Below are positions 1-14,540 of a stretch of DNA of 64,000 nt, piece after piece. The DNA is from Xylogone sp. PMI_703 (lineage: Eukaryota; Ascomycota; Leotiomycetes). Under the pieces are notes generated by a model. The model was not told where the DNA came from. It saw nothing but the letters and a program-made list of their open reading frames with translations, and did not search any database. Position 1 is the first letter of the stretch, and every line of letters begins with the position of its first letter. The position numbers and the translations under genes were made by a program. The DNA is taken from NCBI GenBank assembly GCA_021399445.1, contig JAJTUQ010000004.1, forward strand, positions 2,170,001-2,234,000, written 5' to 3'.

Positions 1-139
1 AGAAGGGCAGCTTTCACGTGATCCCGGACTAAGATGTCGTGTAACCAGCTCATATATATGTCCAAGTGCTTTATGTACTTAATTGCCAGTCTCTACATCT
101 GCAATATATCAAACTACACTACATTCAATTATTGTCAAC

Positions 140-2244
140 ATGGTTCTCCCACTTTATGAAGCATCAATTGATGAAAAGCGACCGCTGAGGGTTATCACTG
201 TTGGAGCTGGTATAAGTGGTATCTTGGCTGGGATCAGGATTCCTCAGCGGCTGCCAGGCGTTGATCTAGTGATCTACGAGAAAAATCCGGATATTGGAGG
301 AACGTGGTACGATAACAGATATCCTGGTGTTGCATGTGGTACGCTTGAAGCCCACCCGTGTAGTGACTCTAAAGGACGGTGGTTGATATGTCTGCGATTT
401 GTAGATCTTCCAGCCCATTCCTATCAGCTTACTTTTGAGCCCAACCCCAGATGGTCTCAATTTTATGCCAGTGGCCAGGAGATTCACAGGTACTGGAAGG
501 GAGTTGTTAAAAAATATGGCGCAGATCGTTATATTAAAGTCAACCACAAGGTTTTAGAGGCGCGGTTCAACGAGGAAACGGCCAAATGGCATGTGAAAAT
601 CCAAAAGACAGACACCGGAGAAGTTTTCGAAGATACTTCTGACCTCCTTCATGTTTGTCTTGGAGTCTTGAACCGTTGGAAATGGCCCGATATCAAAGGT
701 CTCCACGACTTCACGGGAGAGATCATTCATAGTGCTGCTTGGCCTAAAGATTGGAATGCTACTGTAGGTTCTGATTTTATTGTCATTTATTGCGCAACTA
801 AACTAAGTGAATTCAGGATAAGGAAGTTGCTGTTATCGGAGCTGGATCCAGTGCGATTCAAATTATCCCCGGAATCCAGCCAAAGGTCAAGCGTCTTGAT
901 AACTACGTCCGGGGACGAACATGGATTTCACCTCCATTTGCACCCAGCGAAGTTGAAAAGCATACATCTACTGATTGTAACTGTATGTCAATTCCTTGAG
1001 GTTAGATGGCATTTCTTGACCAGTATATCTAGTTGCCTTCAGCGAAGAGGAGCTACAGCAATTCGTAGACAACCCAGACTATTATTTCAGATATCGGAAG
1101 GGTAAGCCATCCCGCAGACCTCTGTTTAGGTTTGGATGTTAATGCGAAATAGCTATTGAACAGGAGGTTCAGTCGTTCCATTCGATTACGTTCAAGGGGG
1201 AGCGTTCCAGAAAGGCCGCCAAGGAGTTTGAGGACAATATGAGGAAGAAGCTGGCTAAGAGACCAGATATCTTCAATGCTCTCGTTCCAGACTTCCCACC
1301 GGCTTGCCGAAGACTAACTCCTGTAAGTACAACTATCATCATCTAAAAGCATGCATGAGCTTGAATTGATGGCCTTCCCTCAGGGACCTGGTTACCTTGA
1401 TGCTCTGGTTAAACCAAATGTCGACTTCATCACTACCGAGATTGAATCTATCACTGAAGGCGGCATCAAGACAATCGATGGCACCCTTCGTAATGTTGAT
1501 ACCATCATTTGCGCTACCGGGTTTGATACTACTTGGCAGGGAGCATTCCCTATCATCGGCCGAGGAGGCAAGCTCCTCACCGAGAGATGGAGTGAGCACC
1601 AAGAGACCTATATGACATTGGCTGTGGACGGGTTCCCTAATATGTTCTTATCGTTCGGCCCCAACGGTGGGCTGGGAGCTGGAAGCCTGAGCGCTTGCCT
1701 TGAAAAGGTTACAGACCACGTTGTCAAGATTATCGACAAATTCGAGCGCGATATGATCAGGATTATGGAGGTGAAGCCACAGGCGGTTCGTGCCTTTGAA
1801 GATTACATGAAGGCTTACTTCCCCAAGACAGTCTTCACAGCAAACTGCCGTTCTTGGTACAAGGGTAGCACTGTCGAGGGAGAAGTTCGTGCTTTATGGC
1901 CTGGTAAGTGAGCTGCACAACCAAGTCCAAAGCTTTTTTGCTAACGAAAATCCAACATAGGATCTTCTCTGCATTATATGCAAGCATTGAAGCATCCTCG
2001 TTGGGAGGACTACAATTACGAGTATATCAACAATAACCCGTACGCGTGGCTAGGTGATGGATGGACAGAATGCGAGAAGCACGAAGGGATGGACCGTTGC
2101 GAGTATCTCAACCCCGAGAATATTGACTTCCCCCCACCAGTTGGAACTGAATCGACTGTCACGCACAAGCAGTCAAAGGTTGTAGTTACAAATGGACTAA
2201 AGACGGTAGTCTCGGCCGTTCACAAGGAAGCTATCACAGTATAG
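140..2244 (+). CDS. Baeyer-Villiger type FAD/NADPH monooxygenase
   Basis: Flavoprotein expected to insert oxygen next to a ketone (ester or lactone formation) with NADPH and O2. Exons: 140-338, 405-763, 817-982, 1033-1101, 1153-1322, 1384-1903, 1961-2244; total 1767 nt, 588 aa. All six introns are GT-AG and 50-66 bp. Visible motifs: FAD Rossmann GAGISG at residues 22-27; the Baeyer-Villiger fingerprint FxGxxxHxxxWP at 169-180 (FTGEIIHSAAWP); NADPH-binding GAGSSA at 194-199; and the late CATGFDT motif. Length fits the cyclohexanone monooxygenase-like family of fungi (about 550-650 aa). The ATG at 140 is chosen because the upstream in-frame ATG (83) adds a tail lacking family features; a TATA-like run lies at 51-60. 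Substrate cannot be told from sequence. The next gene on the same strand is a phenol hydroxylase-like flavoprotein, which suggests a shared oxidative pathway (inference). Confidence 0.93.
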
Positions 2245-3305
2245 ATAGGTATACGATACCATCACAGCGTAGATTTCTCTCTTGTTCATATATTAGCTAT
2301 ATTGTATCAAATCCAAAGATCTCTAAATCTAAGATAGGTCTTTAATCCTCAATTCCTGATCTGTACAAAAGTTATTTCGGGTATTTCCATGGTAGAGCTT
2401 TTAAAGAATAGTAATTTTAGAGATAGGCTGAACGGGTATTTATGTCCATCTATAACAAACGACCAACAGCAGAAGTATAAAGGTCAACCGCTGCATCAGC
2501 TTCTGGTAAACATGCAAGGAGAGAGGCACGCGACCAGATCACGTATCTCCACAGATTACTTGTAAGCAAGCAGGTAAATGATATATCAAGCGTCGGAAGA
2601 GGGCGGAGAGGAATGACTTCTGCAGCCACTCGGATGCAACACGCTGTCGACGGAGACATGAAGCCGAACACTTCTGTGACAAGAGAGCCCGCCCATGTTC
2701 CGACGATTGTCCGCTGCTGCGAGATCCAACCTCTCCCAGACGGAGCGGTACCTTCATATCGATTTGTCGAATCTGCGTCGGAATCGGAAGGCCATTCTTC
2801 GTGTATAGAATAGGCTATCTACCCCGGGCCACGAAGATGTACTCCGCTCCTCCACCCCGCCTTTCTCTTCCTGGGGCATCATGATTCTTGTTGGATCTAC
2901 CAATAGCGTACCCCATGGCTGCAGGTCGAGCCGAATTAATGGGGCCAGGACTAGACTGGGCAGCAAGCCTATGGATATCGGAACCTCAGATACCCATTCT
3001 CACTGAGACATCGAGGCACCTGAGGATTTTTGTTTCTTAGCCTGCTGTCTGCGTTACATAGAAAAGCGCAATATCCACCCCTGCTTCCTTACCTACCCTG
3101 GTGTACGCGACTCAGGCGACGACCCTGGAGAACTTCTCTCTGATAGTCCTATCTAAGGTATGTCGTGAGAGTCGTCGCGAAAGCATCATTGCCGCTCATC
3201 CACCCCATAGTATATTTTCTAATTGCTACTTGCAGCGCGCGACAACTCGCTGTCTTTGATAACTCTCTCCAGTACTCTTGTAGTACATACACAGCAAATT
3301 CAGCC
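2245..3305. other. intergenic spacer
   Basis: About 1.06 kb between two plus-strand flavoprotein genes. It must hold the terminator of the first and promoter of the second. Short open frames on both strands show no recognisable domain. Nothing else seen. Confidence 0.6.
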
Positions 3306-5774
<2,469 letters not shown>

Positions 5775-6725
5775 GCAAGTCATGAGAACGATATCGGATT
5801 GCAGATAAAGAGAGGAGATAGAGGATGTTACTGATACGAGAGCATACCCCGGTTCTTGGCAAAACATGTTTTTGGTTTAATTATTAGGTTATGCTCTAAC
5901 ACTAAAAAAAATTGCTTTCTATGATGTACAAGAAAGTGTACTAGTAGAAAGCATGGTTGGAAATCGATTTGGTGTTCGATTAAGAATCTCTGTTCTTAAG
6001 TGAAATTAAGTCAAATTTGACTTCTAATCTTTAATACTAACCTTAATTCTTAGCCCCAGCTGAGCCTACAGATAGAGATATGTTCGTGTTATTGAATCGT
6101 ACGGCTGTAGCAGAATGCGTTGTCCGTATAACTATAAAAACAGGAAAAACCTACCGGCACCTCATATGCAATATGCCATCAAAGGCAATTGCTTATTAAA
6201 CAAGGGCAGTAATGGAAAACTAAGAAATCCAAATTACAAATATATTAGCTCTATTTGTTCTAGTCTACGGTACTTCTAACCGGCACATTCTTAGCAAGGT
6301 GTGCAACATTGTTGACCTCATCTTTTACGACTGCTTGATTACGTTATATAACTACATGTAGCGTCACTAACGGCAAATTTATATTTCCTATTGTTATCTC
6401 ATGAGGGGTTGCCGCCAGACCTTCCGACTCCCGCCCTCTCCCGCAAATCGGAGAGGATGATGAGATCCAGCAGACGATTGTAGAAGGAGCGTGCTATAAC
6501 ATGGTCAACCTCGGTCAATCCTTCTCATATATGTTCACGATTGTATATGCGTTCCAGTATTACACTTAGTAAATTATACTGCAGATTCAAAACTCTTCGG
6601 TCACTTAAGTAACAAGCATCACCCAGTCAATCATTATATCAATAACCTCATATCTGTGTAGTCAGCCACTATCTGCTGTCCCACTCCCCCCACAACAAAG
6701 AATCATTCAACCAAAATAAACAATA
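5775..6725. other. AT-rich intergenic spacer
   Basis: About 950 bp, AT-rich, no open frame of note. Contains the promoter of the following aldolase-like gene; a pyrimidine-rich leader with CCACTCCCCCC lies about 45 bp before its ATG. Nothing else recognised. Confidence 0.6.
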
Positions 6726-7874
6726 ATGGCGCCCCCGGCAGCAACAAGTGTCGAAAGCCATGAACATGACTTTGAAGGCAAACAGCACCCCAAACCCGCC
6801 AGCGCTACCATCATGGAGCCCCTTTTCGGCTCAACACAAACCGTCGCTCCCCCACACCACGACGATCTCTATAGAGAGCGCGAGTATCAAAAAGGCCGCC
6901 TTGCTCTTGCCTTCCGTATCTTCGCCAAACTCGGGTTCGATGAGGGAGTTGCTGGGCATATCACGTTGCGAGTAAGGATAATTATATGACCATGTGACGG
7001 TGGGATCAACGTAGACAACAGGCTGATGTGAGAGTCTTAACAGGACCCCGTAGATCCAACCTCCTTCTGGGTTAATCCATTTGGTGTCGCCTGGCCCCTC
7101 CTCAAAGCCTCAGATCTAATCCGCGTCAACTCTGAGGGCAAAGTTGTTGAAGGAGGCGAGTGCCGCTTGCTCAACACTGCCGGTTAGTCCTGTCCCAACC
7201 CATCCATTCATCCTTCTCACTCATCCATCATCATCATCTGAGTAGAGTACTTACACACTTCTCTTCGCAGCCTACATGATCCACCACGCCGTACATAACG
7301 CCCGCCCGGACGTCAACTGCGTCGCCCACTCACACTCTATCTACGGCCGCACCTTCTGTACGCTCGGCCAACCCCTCGATATCACCACGCAGGATTCTTG
7401 CGCATTTCACAACAATCTAGCCGTCTACAAGAACTTCAAGGGCGTGGTGCTTGCGGAGGAGGAGGGCCGTGCGATTGCAGCAGCGCTCGGAAACAAGAAG
7501 GCTGCGCTTCTGCAAAATCATGGCTTGCTTACTTGCGGGAAGACGATTGAATCGGCAGTGTTTTGGTTTATGAGCTTGGAGAAGTGCTGTCATACACAGC
7601 TCATGGCTGATGCGGCGGCAAATGGTCGCGGCTGGCAGGTGGGTTGAAGATTTCTTTGTTCTTTCTCCATTTTTTGTTTTTGGAGTCCTTGACCAGTATT
7701 TTAAGGATCGTGAGTGATATGAGATATTGCTAACATTGACAGACTCACAAAATTGAAGAGGAGGATGCTCTTAACACTTACAAGACCATTGGAACCGAGT
7801 TGGCTGGCTGGTTTTCAGCGAAACCCTCCTTTGATGTTATGGCTCATGAGTCTGGAGATGATTATAAGAAATAA
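6726..7874 (+). CDS. class II aldolase/adducin-domain protein
   Basis: Zn-dependent class II aldolase fold (fuculose-1-phosphate aldolase / adducin head family), which cleaves or epimerises hydroxy-carbonyl substrates; fungal members are mostly of unknown substrate. Exons: 6726-6971, 7044-7182, 7271-7638, 7743-7874; 885 nt, 294 aa. Introns 72, 88 and 104 bp, GT-AG. Seen: the family's metal-site histidines as HSH at H148/H150 and NHGLLTCG with H212; also GHITLRDP near residue 80, the usual start of the fold. No signal peptide. The first roughly 45 residues are a low-complexity leader. It could handle a carbonyl product of the neighbouring oxygenases (inference only). Confidence 0.9.
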
Positions 7875-7960
7875 GCACTTAGTGATTCTTTACGGCTACC
7901 AATTGCCGAACTCGTTCAGTCATACGCTTTAAACTGACTCGCTGCATCTCCGTTCAGTCA

Positions 7961-7981
7961 TGATGCATGATGCATGATGCT
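7961..7981. repeat. TGATGCA tandem repeat
   Basis: Three consecutive copies of the 7-mer TGATGCA (last one ends in T), just after the aldolase-like gene. Confidence 0.8.
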
Positions 7982-8328
7982 TAGTTTATGGCATCTGTAT
8001 ATAAATTGCACTACTCGAAATTGTATCCTCTATTAAAAATATTTAGCATTGGTTTCAAGCTCGCGTTTCCAACTAGCCCACTCATTTTCTTTCCTTTTAC
8101 TAATCACTTCCATCTGCCGCTTCACCAACCACTTCACATTCTCGCTCTTAGCAAACTTCCAACCGTCACCCTCATAGTAACGTACGCCATCCTCCACAGA
8201 GTCGGCACATTCAGCGCGCCACTAAATGTATCCGTAAAGCCAAATCTAAGCATCGACGAGATCCAGCTTACAAATACGACTCACAATCGTCCGCGTATCA
8301 TTGCCAATGAATCTGTCCTTGAGTTCAG

Positions 8329-8360
8329 ATAGTTGGATAGTTGGATAGTTGGATAGTTGG
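8329..8360. repeat. ATAGTTGG tandem repeat
   Basis: Four consecutive copies of the 8-mer ATAGTTGG read directly from the sequence. Confidence 0.85.
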
Positions 8361-8732
8361 ATGGACAGCATACTCAGCGATATCCATCAAATCACCTTAA
8401 CTTTCGTGCAATGTAGCGGCATAAAAATCTTCTATCCCACAAGCAAAGTACACACGTAAGGACCCACCACCGGCATTTGTGGAGAATAAAAACCACGCCC
8501 CCTGTGCAAGATCAATTTTTAGATGGCTAGGCTACACACAATCTACTTTGAAGTAAAATGTTATGGTACTAAAAAGAACTAACTTGAAGAGCCTACAGCG
8601 GCACTTTGTGCGCCCTATGCGGCTTTTTGCGGGCCGGTGCGGGCTTGCTCGGTCTACAACAACATCGTCGGCAGCTTTCCGCTCTAGACATGATTAAATA
8701 AGCTCAGATATGGCTAGTATTGCTTGCTTACA

Positions 8733-8735
<3 letters not shown>

Positions 8736-8805
<70 letters not shown>

Positions 8806-8825
8806 AAATAAGAAAGAAAGAAAAT
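8736..8825. repeat. GAAA microsatellite
   Basis: About 90 bp of near-perfect GAAA tetranucleotide repeat with two AATA-type interruptions near its 3' end. All-purine on the plus strand, so prone to slippage. Confidence 0.95.
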
Positions 8826-8870
8826 AAGTGGTACGAAACAACGTCTCAAATATCCTGCTATTGGCTATAC

Positions 8871-8912
8871 AGGGGTAGCTTGCTAGGGGTAGCTTGCTAG
8901 GGGTAGCTTGCT
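8871..8912. repeat. 14-bp tandem repeat
   Basis: Three exact copies of AGGGGTAGCTTGCT, followed by a partial fourth (AGGGGTTGAGCT). Lies 45 bp after the GAAA microsatellite. Confidence 0.9.
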
Positions 8913-9128
8913 AGGGGTTGAGCTGCTGTTACCTTCACTAATTGCCAGGTTGAACCACGCGGCGGTGGTAAGATCACCCTTCAGCTCAAGTATAATAATG
9001 TCTTTCTGGATCATGCCTTCATAGGTGGTCCTCAAGTTGCTTCATGATTTATAACAAAAGATCATTTTCTGATTCATTTTTAAGTTCAACCCCCATACTT
9101 ATACTCATCTAATTAATCTACCCCTATT

Positions 9129-10054
9129 ATGGCGCCTCCAGCTTCTATCGAGACTCTTCTTGAGCGTAACAAGTGAGTTGGCAGATATACTCTAGGATAG
9201 CAAATGCCAAATTTATATCGATCAACTCTAACAAGGATACCAGACAGTATGCCGCATCTCACGTACCAATTCCTACCATACCGGAAGGTATGGCCAGCGG
9301 CGATGATGCACAAAGAAGTATCCTCAGTATGTCATTAAAATCCAAAACTTCCGGTTATGAATACGCTTTGGGGGCCGGAAGCTAAGACTCAGAAAACTAA
9401 GCTGTTCATAGTTACTTGTACCGACAATCGCATCCAACCAGAACTATTCTTGCAGCTTGGACGTCAAGGTAACGCAGAAACACTTCAGCCAATAGCCTTT
9501 TCCAAACATAGTTTAGTCTGCTATAATTCTGTAGATGATCTGACATTTTGAAATGGAAGATAATATCGTTATATCTCGCAATATAGGAGGTCGTGTCGCC
9601 ACCGCCATGTCAACCATTATGGGCTACGATGCAATCGCAAAGCTCCAGGATATCATAGTAATTCATCACACGGGTATGTTCACTTTATGAGATGCCCATA
9701 TTTCTTACGAGATCTTGTCCCAAGGACAAAGTTCTAACCACAAGTCACTACAGACTGCGGCGCCACCTACTTCACCAACGAAGACATCCGCAAAGTGCAT
9801 AAGGAACGTTTGCCCAACCATACGGAAATTGATAGCATGGAGTTCGGTGTGATTAAAGAGTGGGTCCCAAGCCCTCAATGCACCATAACAATGGAACTCA
9901 GGTTTCTGCTAACTTCAAGGGCAACAGTGTAGCGCAGAGCGTCCGCGACGATCTCGAGTTGTTGAAAACGTCCCCGTACATCCCCAAGGCGCTCGCTGAT
10001 CGCGCTGTCGGATATGTATACGATATTAAAACAGGCCTACTGAGTCCAGTATGA
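9129..10054 (+). CDS. beta-carbonic anhydrase-like protein, copy A
   Basis: Short beta-class carbonic anhydrase-like protein (CO2 hydration at a Zn site). Exons: 9129-9172, 9244-9326, 9382-9468, 9560-9673, 9754-9859, 9928-10054; 561 nt, 186 aa. The Zn/active-site signature is intact: CxDxR as C55-T-D57-N-R59, then HxxC as H108-T-D110-C111 followed by G. Also NIGGRV near 92-97 and the C-terminal GYVYDIKTG. Intron 1 splits the Lys codon of LLERNK (phase 2) and intron 4 splits the Asp codon of HTDCG (phase 1); copies B and C have introns at the same places. Acceptors of introns 2 and 5 were chosen by frame and branch point (TGCTAAC for intron 5). No signal peptide, so probably cytosolic. Enzymatic activity is not proven, as the short fungal members are poorly characterised. 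Confidence 0.85.
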
Positions 10055-10770
10055 TACGAGCAGACTTTAGAGGATGTGTCTGCACGTAGGGAAACGGGAA
10101 GATCTAAAAGGCGTGTCGAAGACATAACAGTTATCATCAGTATTCTACAGGCCTATACGGGCTGTAAGTCTTTGCATATATAGAATCAATTGTAATTGTA
10201 GACTACTCAAGCAATTAAGTGACTCCGTATTCATTCCTGCTTTTCCCTATGTGCCCCTTGCCAAACTTCAACAGTTTATCGGTTACGCCCGTTTATGAGC
10301 CTTTTTCTCCATACCTAATCATCAGCCCAATTCGTTGAGCTCTCTTTACTTCATGATCAGTATGGACACAGCACCTATAACGGCGATCGAAATCCTGGCC
10401 AGAGATACCTCTCTCAGCAAAGGCATACAGTCTTGTAGCGCTTCCTCTACAATCTGTGACAATACCCAAGTTCCAAGGGAACTCGCACTACATGTTAGTC
10501 ATCGGGGCGTTTTCTCCACTATAATTATTCCATGTGATTTATCTATTCTTGTTGTCGTGTAAGCAAGCTGTAAGACCTATAAACCTTTAGTCAGACTTGT
10601 CTCAACCAGAAGACTAGTCTGGTTGTGAGGAACAAATGCAGTAATAGTAACTAATAGTAACTAATAATTAGTAAACATGGCTACGGTCCCCTTCGGTTTA
10701 TAATTTGGTCACCCCGCACCTTTCCGCATATGCCGCAAGTTCACCGCAGCCAAATGTCTCCATAACAGCT
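10055..10770. other. intergenic spacer
   Basis: About 715 bp. An open frame at 10335-10562 has no recognisable domain. TAATAGTAACTAATAGTAAC short direct repeats lie at about 10640-10660. Holds the promoter of the Zn2Cys6 gene. Confidence 0.5.
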
Positions 10771-12659
10771 ATGAGGCGGCATAACGAGACCGCGAGGCTC
10801 GCCCGCACAGCATGTCTCCCATGCCGGAGAGGCAAGAGGCGATGTGATAAATCTCTCCCCAGCTGCGGTCTCTGCATCCGAAGGGAAGCCGACTGCAGCT
10901 ATCCTGGGCACAATCGGAATCAGGAGCAGGTTGTGGGATTCCACAGCGGTGCCGCTGCGAGCTCAGCGCCCTCCTCCCCATTGCTAGAACGCTCCTCCTC
11001 TAGCTATGATGAAGAATTCCCTCATCCATCATCCCAGTTAACGCTCTCGAAAGATACACAATACAAGTTGAATGCGGTGTGCTTTATCTCGCCTCAGCTT
11101 CACTTACAAGCGCAACTCGAACTCCCACGCCCCAGCGTACCAATTCCAAGTAATTTGTCTTCCTTGATTGGAGAAGCGTCCTCCATCTCCAGTATTGCGT
11201 CCTTCTTCTTTGCAACAATTCATTCATGGCTCCCCATCGTCTCCAAACGCGTCTTCTACAACTGCCTGCTCAATCCCTTGGCCGCACGGCGGACGGAACT
11301 GAGCCTCCTGACACTCGCCATGAAACTTTGCTGCACCGCCCCTGCAGAGGAGAAAGGGGAGGGTGCCGTGAAGACGAGCCTGTACCATGCCATCAAACGT
11401 CTTCATTACGAGGTGGAGAGCGCTGGCTTGCTGTCGATCCACGTTCTTCAGGCAGGTATATTGATTGCTCTCTATGAACTTGGTCATGCCATCTACCCGG
11501 CCGCCTACTTGACCGTGGGCGCTTGTACACGGTATGGACTGGCGCTGGGTGTGAACAGGTTCATTTTAGCATCGGCACCTGTTGGCTCTGGGCCGATTTC
11601 ATGGAACGATATCGAAGAAAGGAGGCGAGTGTGGTGGGCAGTGATAATGTTTGACCGGTAAGTCGATGGATCCTGGTCATACTTTCCCAGCCCCTTAAAG
11701 ACACCGACGGACAAGTGATTGATCTGTCTATGTGTAGATTCCTAGGCCTTCACGATCCAGCAAGACCCTTGTCGACTGAAGATCCCATGTTCGACAGCCA
11801 TCTGCCCGTGGATGATACAGCATGGGACAACTGCGTAAGATCCGGCACTCACATGAAAATCGGTGATGGTACTGATATTTCTTGAACATAGACAGCAAAG
11901 CCCGAAGACATTACGCTTATGTCAACTGGGTTTACACTTAGGATGGGGCCCTTTGCCAGGTTGGCGCAGGCGACCTTTTTGCTCAGCCAAGCCCTCCAAT
12001 CCATGAAACCTAAGTCAACGGAAGACGAATCCGCTCGGTCCGAAAAGATGGCTCAGCTACGACGTACGTTTCTTGCCCTCGTTCATACTGCGGATGCCGA
12101 GGCAACTGTTCGGAAGCTGGAGTTTTGCGCCCAATCTGGGCTCAGCCTAAGGTTAGCAGTTCTTCCTCCATCCCACCAGAGGAGCAAGTTCAGAAAACAT
12201 CTAATATGCCTGCAGCACCATCTTACTACTTCAAGATCACCATTTAAGCATCGATAACGATGGTGGGCACAAGAGAGCTTCGCTGGAAGGCCTCTGGCAG
12301 GAGACTCGTACAGCTCTGGAACGACTATCGACAGCAGCCACATCCCACCTTGCTACTTCCCCCCATAATCCCCATACTTCTGACAATATCCCGATATTTA
12401 TGATACATGTCATGTTTCAGGCTGCTTGCGTATTGCTTCTGCTTGCACCAGACACGTTGACGCCTACGATTCGGAAAGATATGGAGATCTTTAGAAGCGT
12501 ACTTCGACTAATAAATTTAAGGTGGCGGCTTGCAGGTCAGCCTTCTTTCCGAATCAGCTCTATTTTATACAAAGCTAATCTAGCCATTTAGGCATCTACC
12601 TGGACATTCTAGATGCTCAAGAGGTCGTGACGTCCACCACTCATGATAGCCAAGCGTGA
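10771..12659 (+). CDS. Zn2Cys6 transcription factor with fungal-specific TF domain
   Basis: Nuclear DNA-binding regulator. Exons: 10771-11657, 11738-11834, 11892-12151, 12216-12535, 12592-12659; 1632 nt, 543 aa; introns 80, 57, 64 and 56 bp, all GT-AG. The zinc cluster has the canonical six cysteines C15, C18, C25, C32, C35, C42 (C-x2-C-x6-C-x6-C-x2-C-x6-C) with a basic loop RRGKRR. A Ser-rich linker follows (about residues 65-90). The middle region contains the fungal-trans core with LTVGACTRYGLALG and the usual RRRVWWAVIMFDR near 283-296. The start is ATG 10771; the open frame extends upstream but has no other ATG close by. It sits between the oxygenase/aldolase genes and the SDR/ALDH genes, so it is the natural candidate regulator of that set (inference). 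Confidence 0.92.
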
Positions 12660-13365
12660 ACGCAGAGCTGAGCAGTATTGTCGGTAGTATCCCGTATTCA
12701 TAGTGTATTCAGTTCATAGTGCGTATGGGCGTATTTTTTATACTATATTATACTATGGTACAACCATTTTTCCCTACCGTATACTACGGTATGGGCTGAA
12801 GTATACTCCGTACGCTGTATACGCTATATAACATAGTATATGCAGGATTCATCGCAAGAGGTCATTCAGGCAGTGTATAACTTGAAGTTTTTCGTAGTTG
12901 GACCTCTGGACAACAGAATTGTACGATTTTGTCCTTTTAAGCAAGGGCGGTACTAGGTTTATTGCCAATAGGTGAAATGCAGATATCTCAAAAGCGGCTA
13001 TTCTCCGCAACGCCACAGTAATGGACGGGAGTAAGGACATCACTTGTGAGCAATTGCCGCGTTGGAGTTGAACTGGAGTTGTTTGAAAATGACTGACTTG
13101 GGGAGGGCAAGTGGTTTACGTATTCTTAAAGTAGTCACTGTAAAACTTTGAAATAAAGATATCGAATTAAACGATTACACTGAGGCTACTGCCCATAATG
13201 CTGTGGTAAAGCATTTTCCTCAATATTGTCTTATTATAGTAATAGGCTCAGGGAACCCGTAGCTAGTGCAGCCTAGAGAATAACCACCAATATAATCCGT
13301 ATTTCTACTTCTCACACAGAGGCTTACCCCCCATAAGTCGGCTTCCGGGTGGGTTCCTCTATGCA
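12660..13365. other. AT-rich spacer with TATACTA-type inverted words
   Basis: About 700 bp between convergent genes. The part at 12710-12845 is dense in short palindromic words (TATACTATATTATACTA, CCGTATACTACGG, GTATACGC, ACTATA). No gene seen. Confidence 0.5.
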
Positions 13366-14386
13366 TTACCAGGGAAGTGGCGAGCCGTCGTAATTGAAGA
13401 ACTCCCCGCTACTTTCGAGAGTGAGACCATTCAAGACGTTTATGACACCGGTAGCAGATTGTTCGACAGTAATACCCTCCATGCTAGAGGGGTTTTTCTC
13501 AACCCAAGGAACGATTGAGCTACCCATGTCTGTAACTGGGACCCAACCTACAACAATTATATATTAGCAAGCTCGAGACTGTAGTAGCTTCACTCGGAAC
13601 GAAACGTACCGGGATGGACGAGACCGATTGCAACCCCATCGGTCTTGAGTGGCGCGCTCCACTTTCGAGCCAACCTGGTGCACATTCGCAGTTAGTTGTT
13701 GAAATTGCAGCATGCCACAGCCGCAAGTCTACATACATGTTAAGCGCTGCTCTGGCGACTCCGTAACCGATTCCAAGGTTCAAAATGTTAGGAGCAATTG
13801 TGAGCGAGCCCACAACAGAGGTCACAACCAGGATCCTCTTCGCTTTACTCTTTTTGACAAGAGGAAGAAACCCTCGAACTACCAAAAGCAATGTACTGAT
13901 AGCAAAATTGACCTCTCTATCGAGCTCGTCAACTTCTCTAAGCGTTACGTTAGCTTCCAGCAGCAAGTTATCTAACCCCTTCGGCCGAAATCGTGCAAAG
14001 CGAGGAGAACATACAATTCATCAAACGTCTTCAGAGCGCCACTTTCGCTCACCCCAGCATTACTGATGAGATTATCTAAACCTCCCGGTAGAACCTTGGC
14101 CGCCTGCTCAGCGGCATTACGGATACTCTCGACTTTGGTAACATCGAGGTCGATAAGTATAAGCCGCCCATCTTTGTGTTGAGCCTTGAGCTCCTGCAGA
14201 CCGCGTGACCGCGCAGTATCCCTAGCAGTCGCGAGGACGACGTTGTCTTTGTTCTGGAGCTATATGATTTGGAGTTGGTTATTATACGTCACAGTTTTGA
14301 TACTGCAGGCCTGGAAAACTCACCAGGTGAGTGACGAAGCCGAGCCCGAGGCCACGGCTAGATCCAGTAACCAAGTAAGAAGGCAT
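13366..14386 (-). CDS. short-chain dehydrogenase, catalytic Lys replaced by Arg
   Basis: Classical-type SDR (NAD(P)-dependent carbonyl reductase family, sniffer-like). Exons on the minus strand: 14386-14324, 14259-14015, 13937-13737, 13674-13610, 13547-13366; 756 nt, 251 aa; all four introns GT-AG, 62-77 bp. Cofactor motif TGSSRGLG starts at residue 7; NAG motif in LISNAGV; Ser in VVTSVVGS. The active site YxxxK reads Y161-G-V-A-R165: an Arg (AGA) stands where Lys is expected. This could reduce or alter catalysis, or reflect a tolerated substitution; the rest of the fold, including AALNM after the site, is intact. Ends in SPLPW. TATA-like TATAAAAGG lies about 147 bp upstream (14532-14540). 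Confidence 0.9.
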
Positions 14387-14531
14387 AGTTTTGTGATGGT
14401 AGAGACAATTGGGGACTAGAGTAAAGATGGAATCTCAGAAGTGCTTATCGTTCAACGTTGAGATCGTCGACTACTATCTTGAAACGAATTGAGTATTGTG
14501 CTGAGAATTTCGACTGATTTCAAGATTCCAG

Positions 14532-14540
14532 CCTTTTATA
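14532..14540 (-). promoter_or_regulatory. TATA-like box of the minus-strand SDR
   Basis: TATAAAAGG on the minus strand, about 147 bp upstream of the ATG at 14386. No transcription start data. Confidence 0.4.

Larger units (their letters stand above)
7875..9128. other. intergenic spacer with simple repeats
   Basis: About 1.25 kb without a convincing gene. It is unusually rich in short tandem repeats, listed separately: three TGATGCA units (7961-7981), four ATAGTTGG units (8329-8360), a GAAA microsatellite (8736-8825) and three copies of a 14-mer (8871-8912). An open frame at 7988-8332 has no recognisable features. Confidence 0.6.

Noticed and set aside
12710..12845. Palindromic TATACTA-type words as a possible MITE
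   Set aside because: No clear paired terminal repeats or target duplication could be defined.
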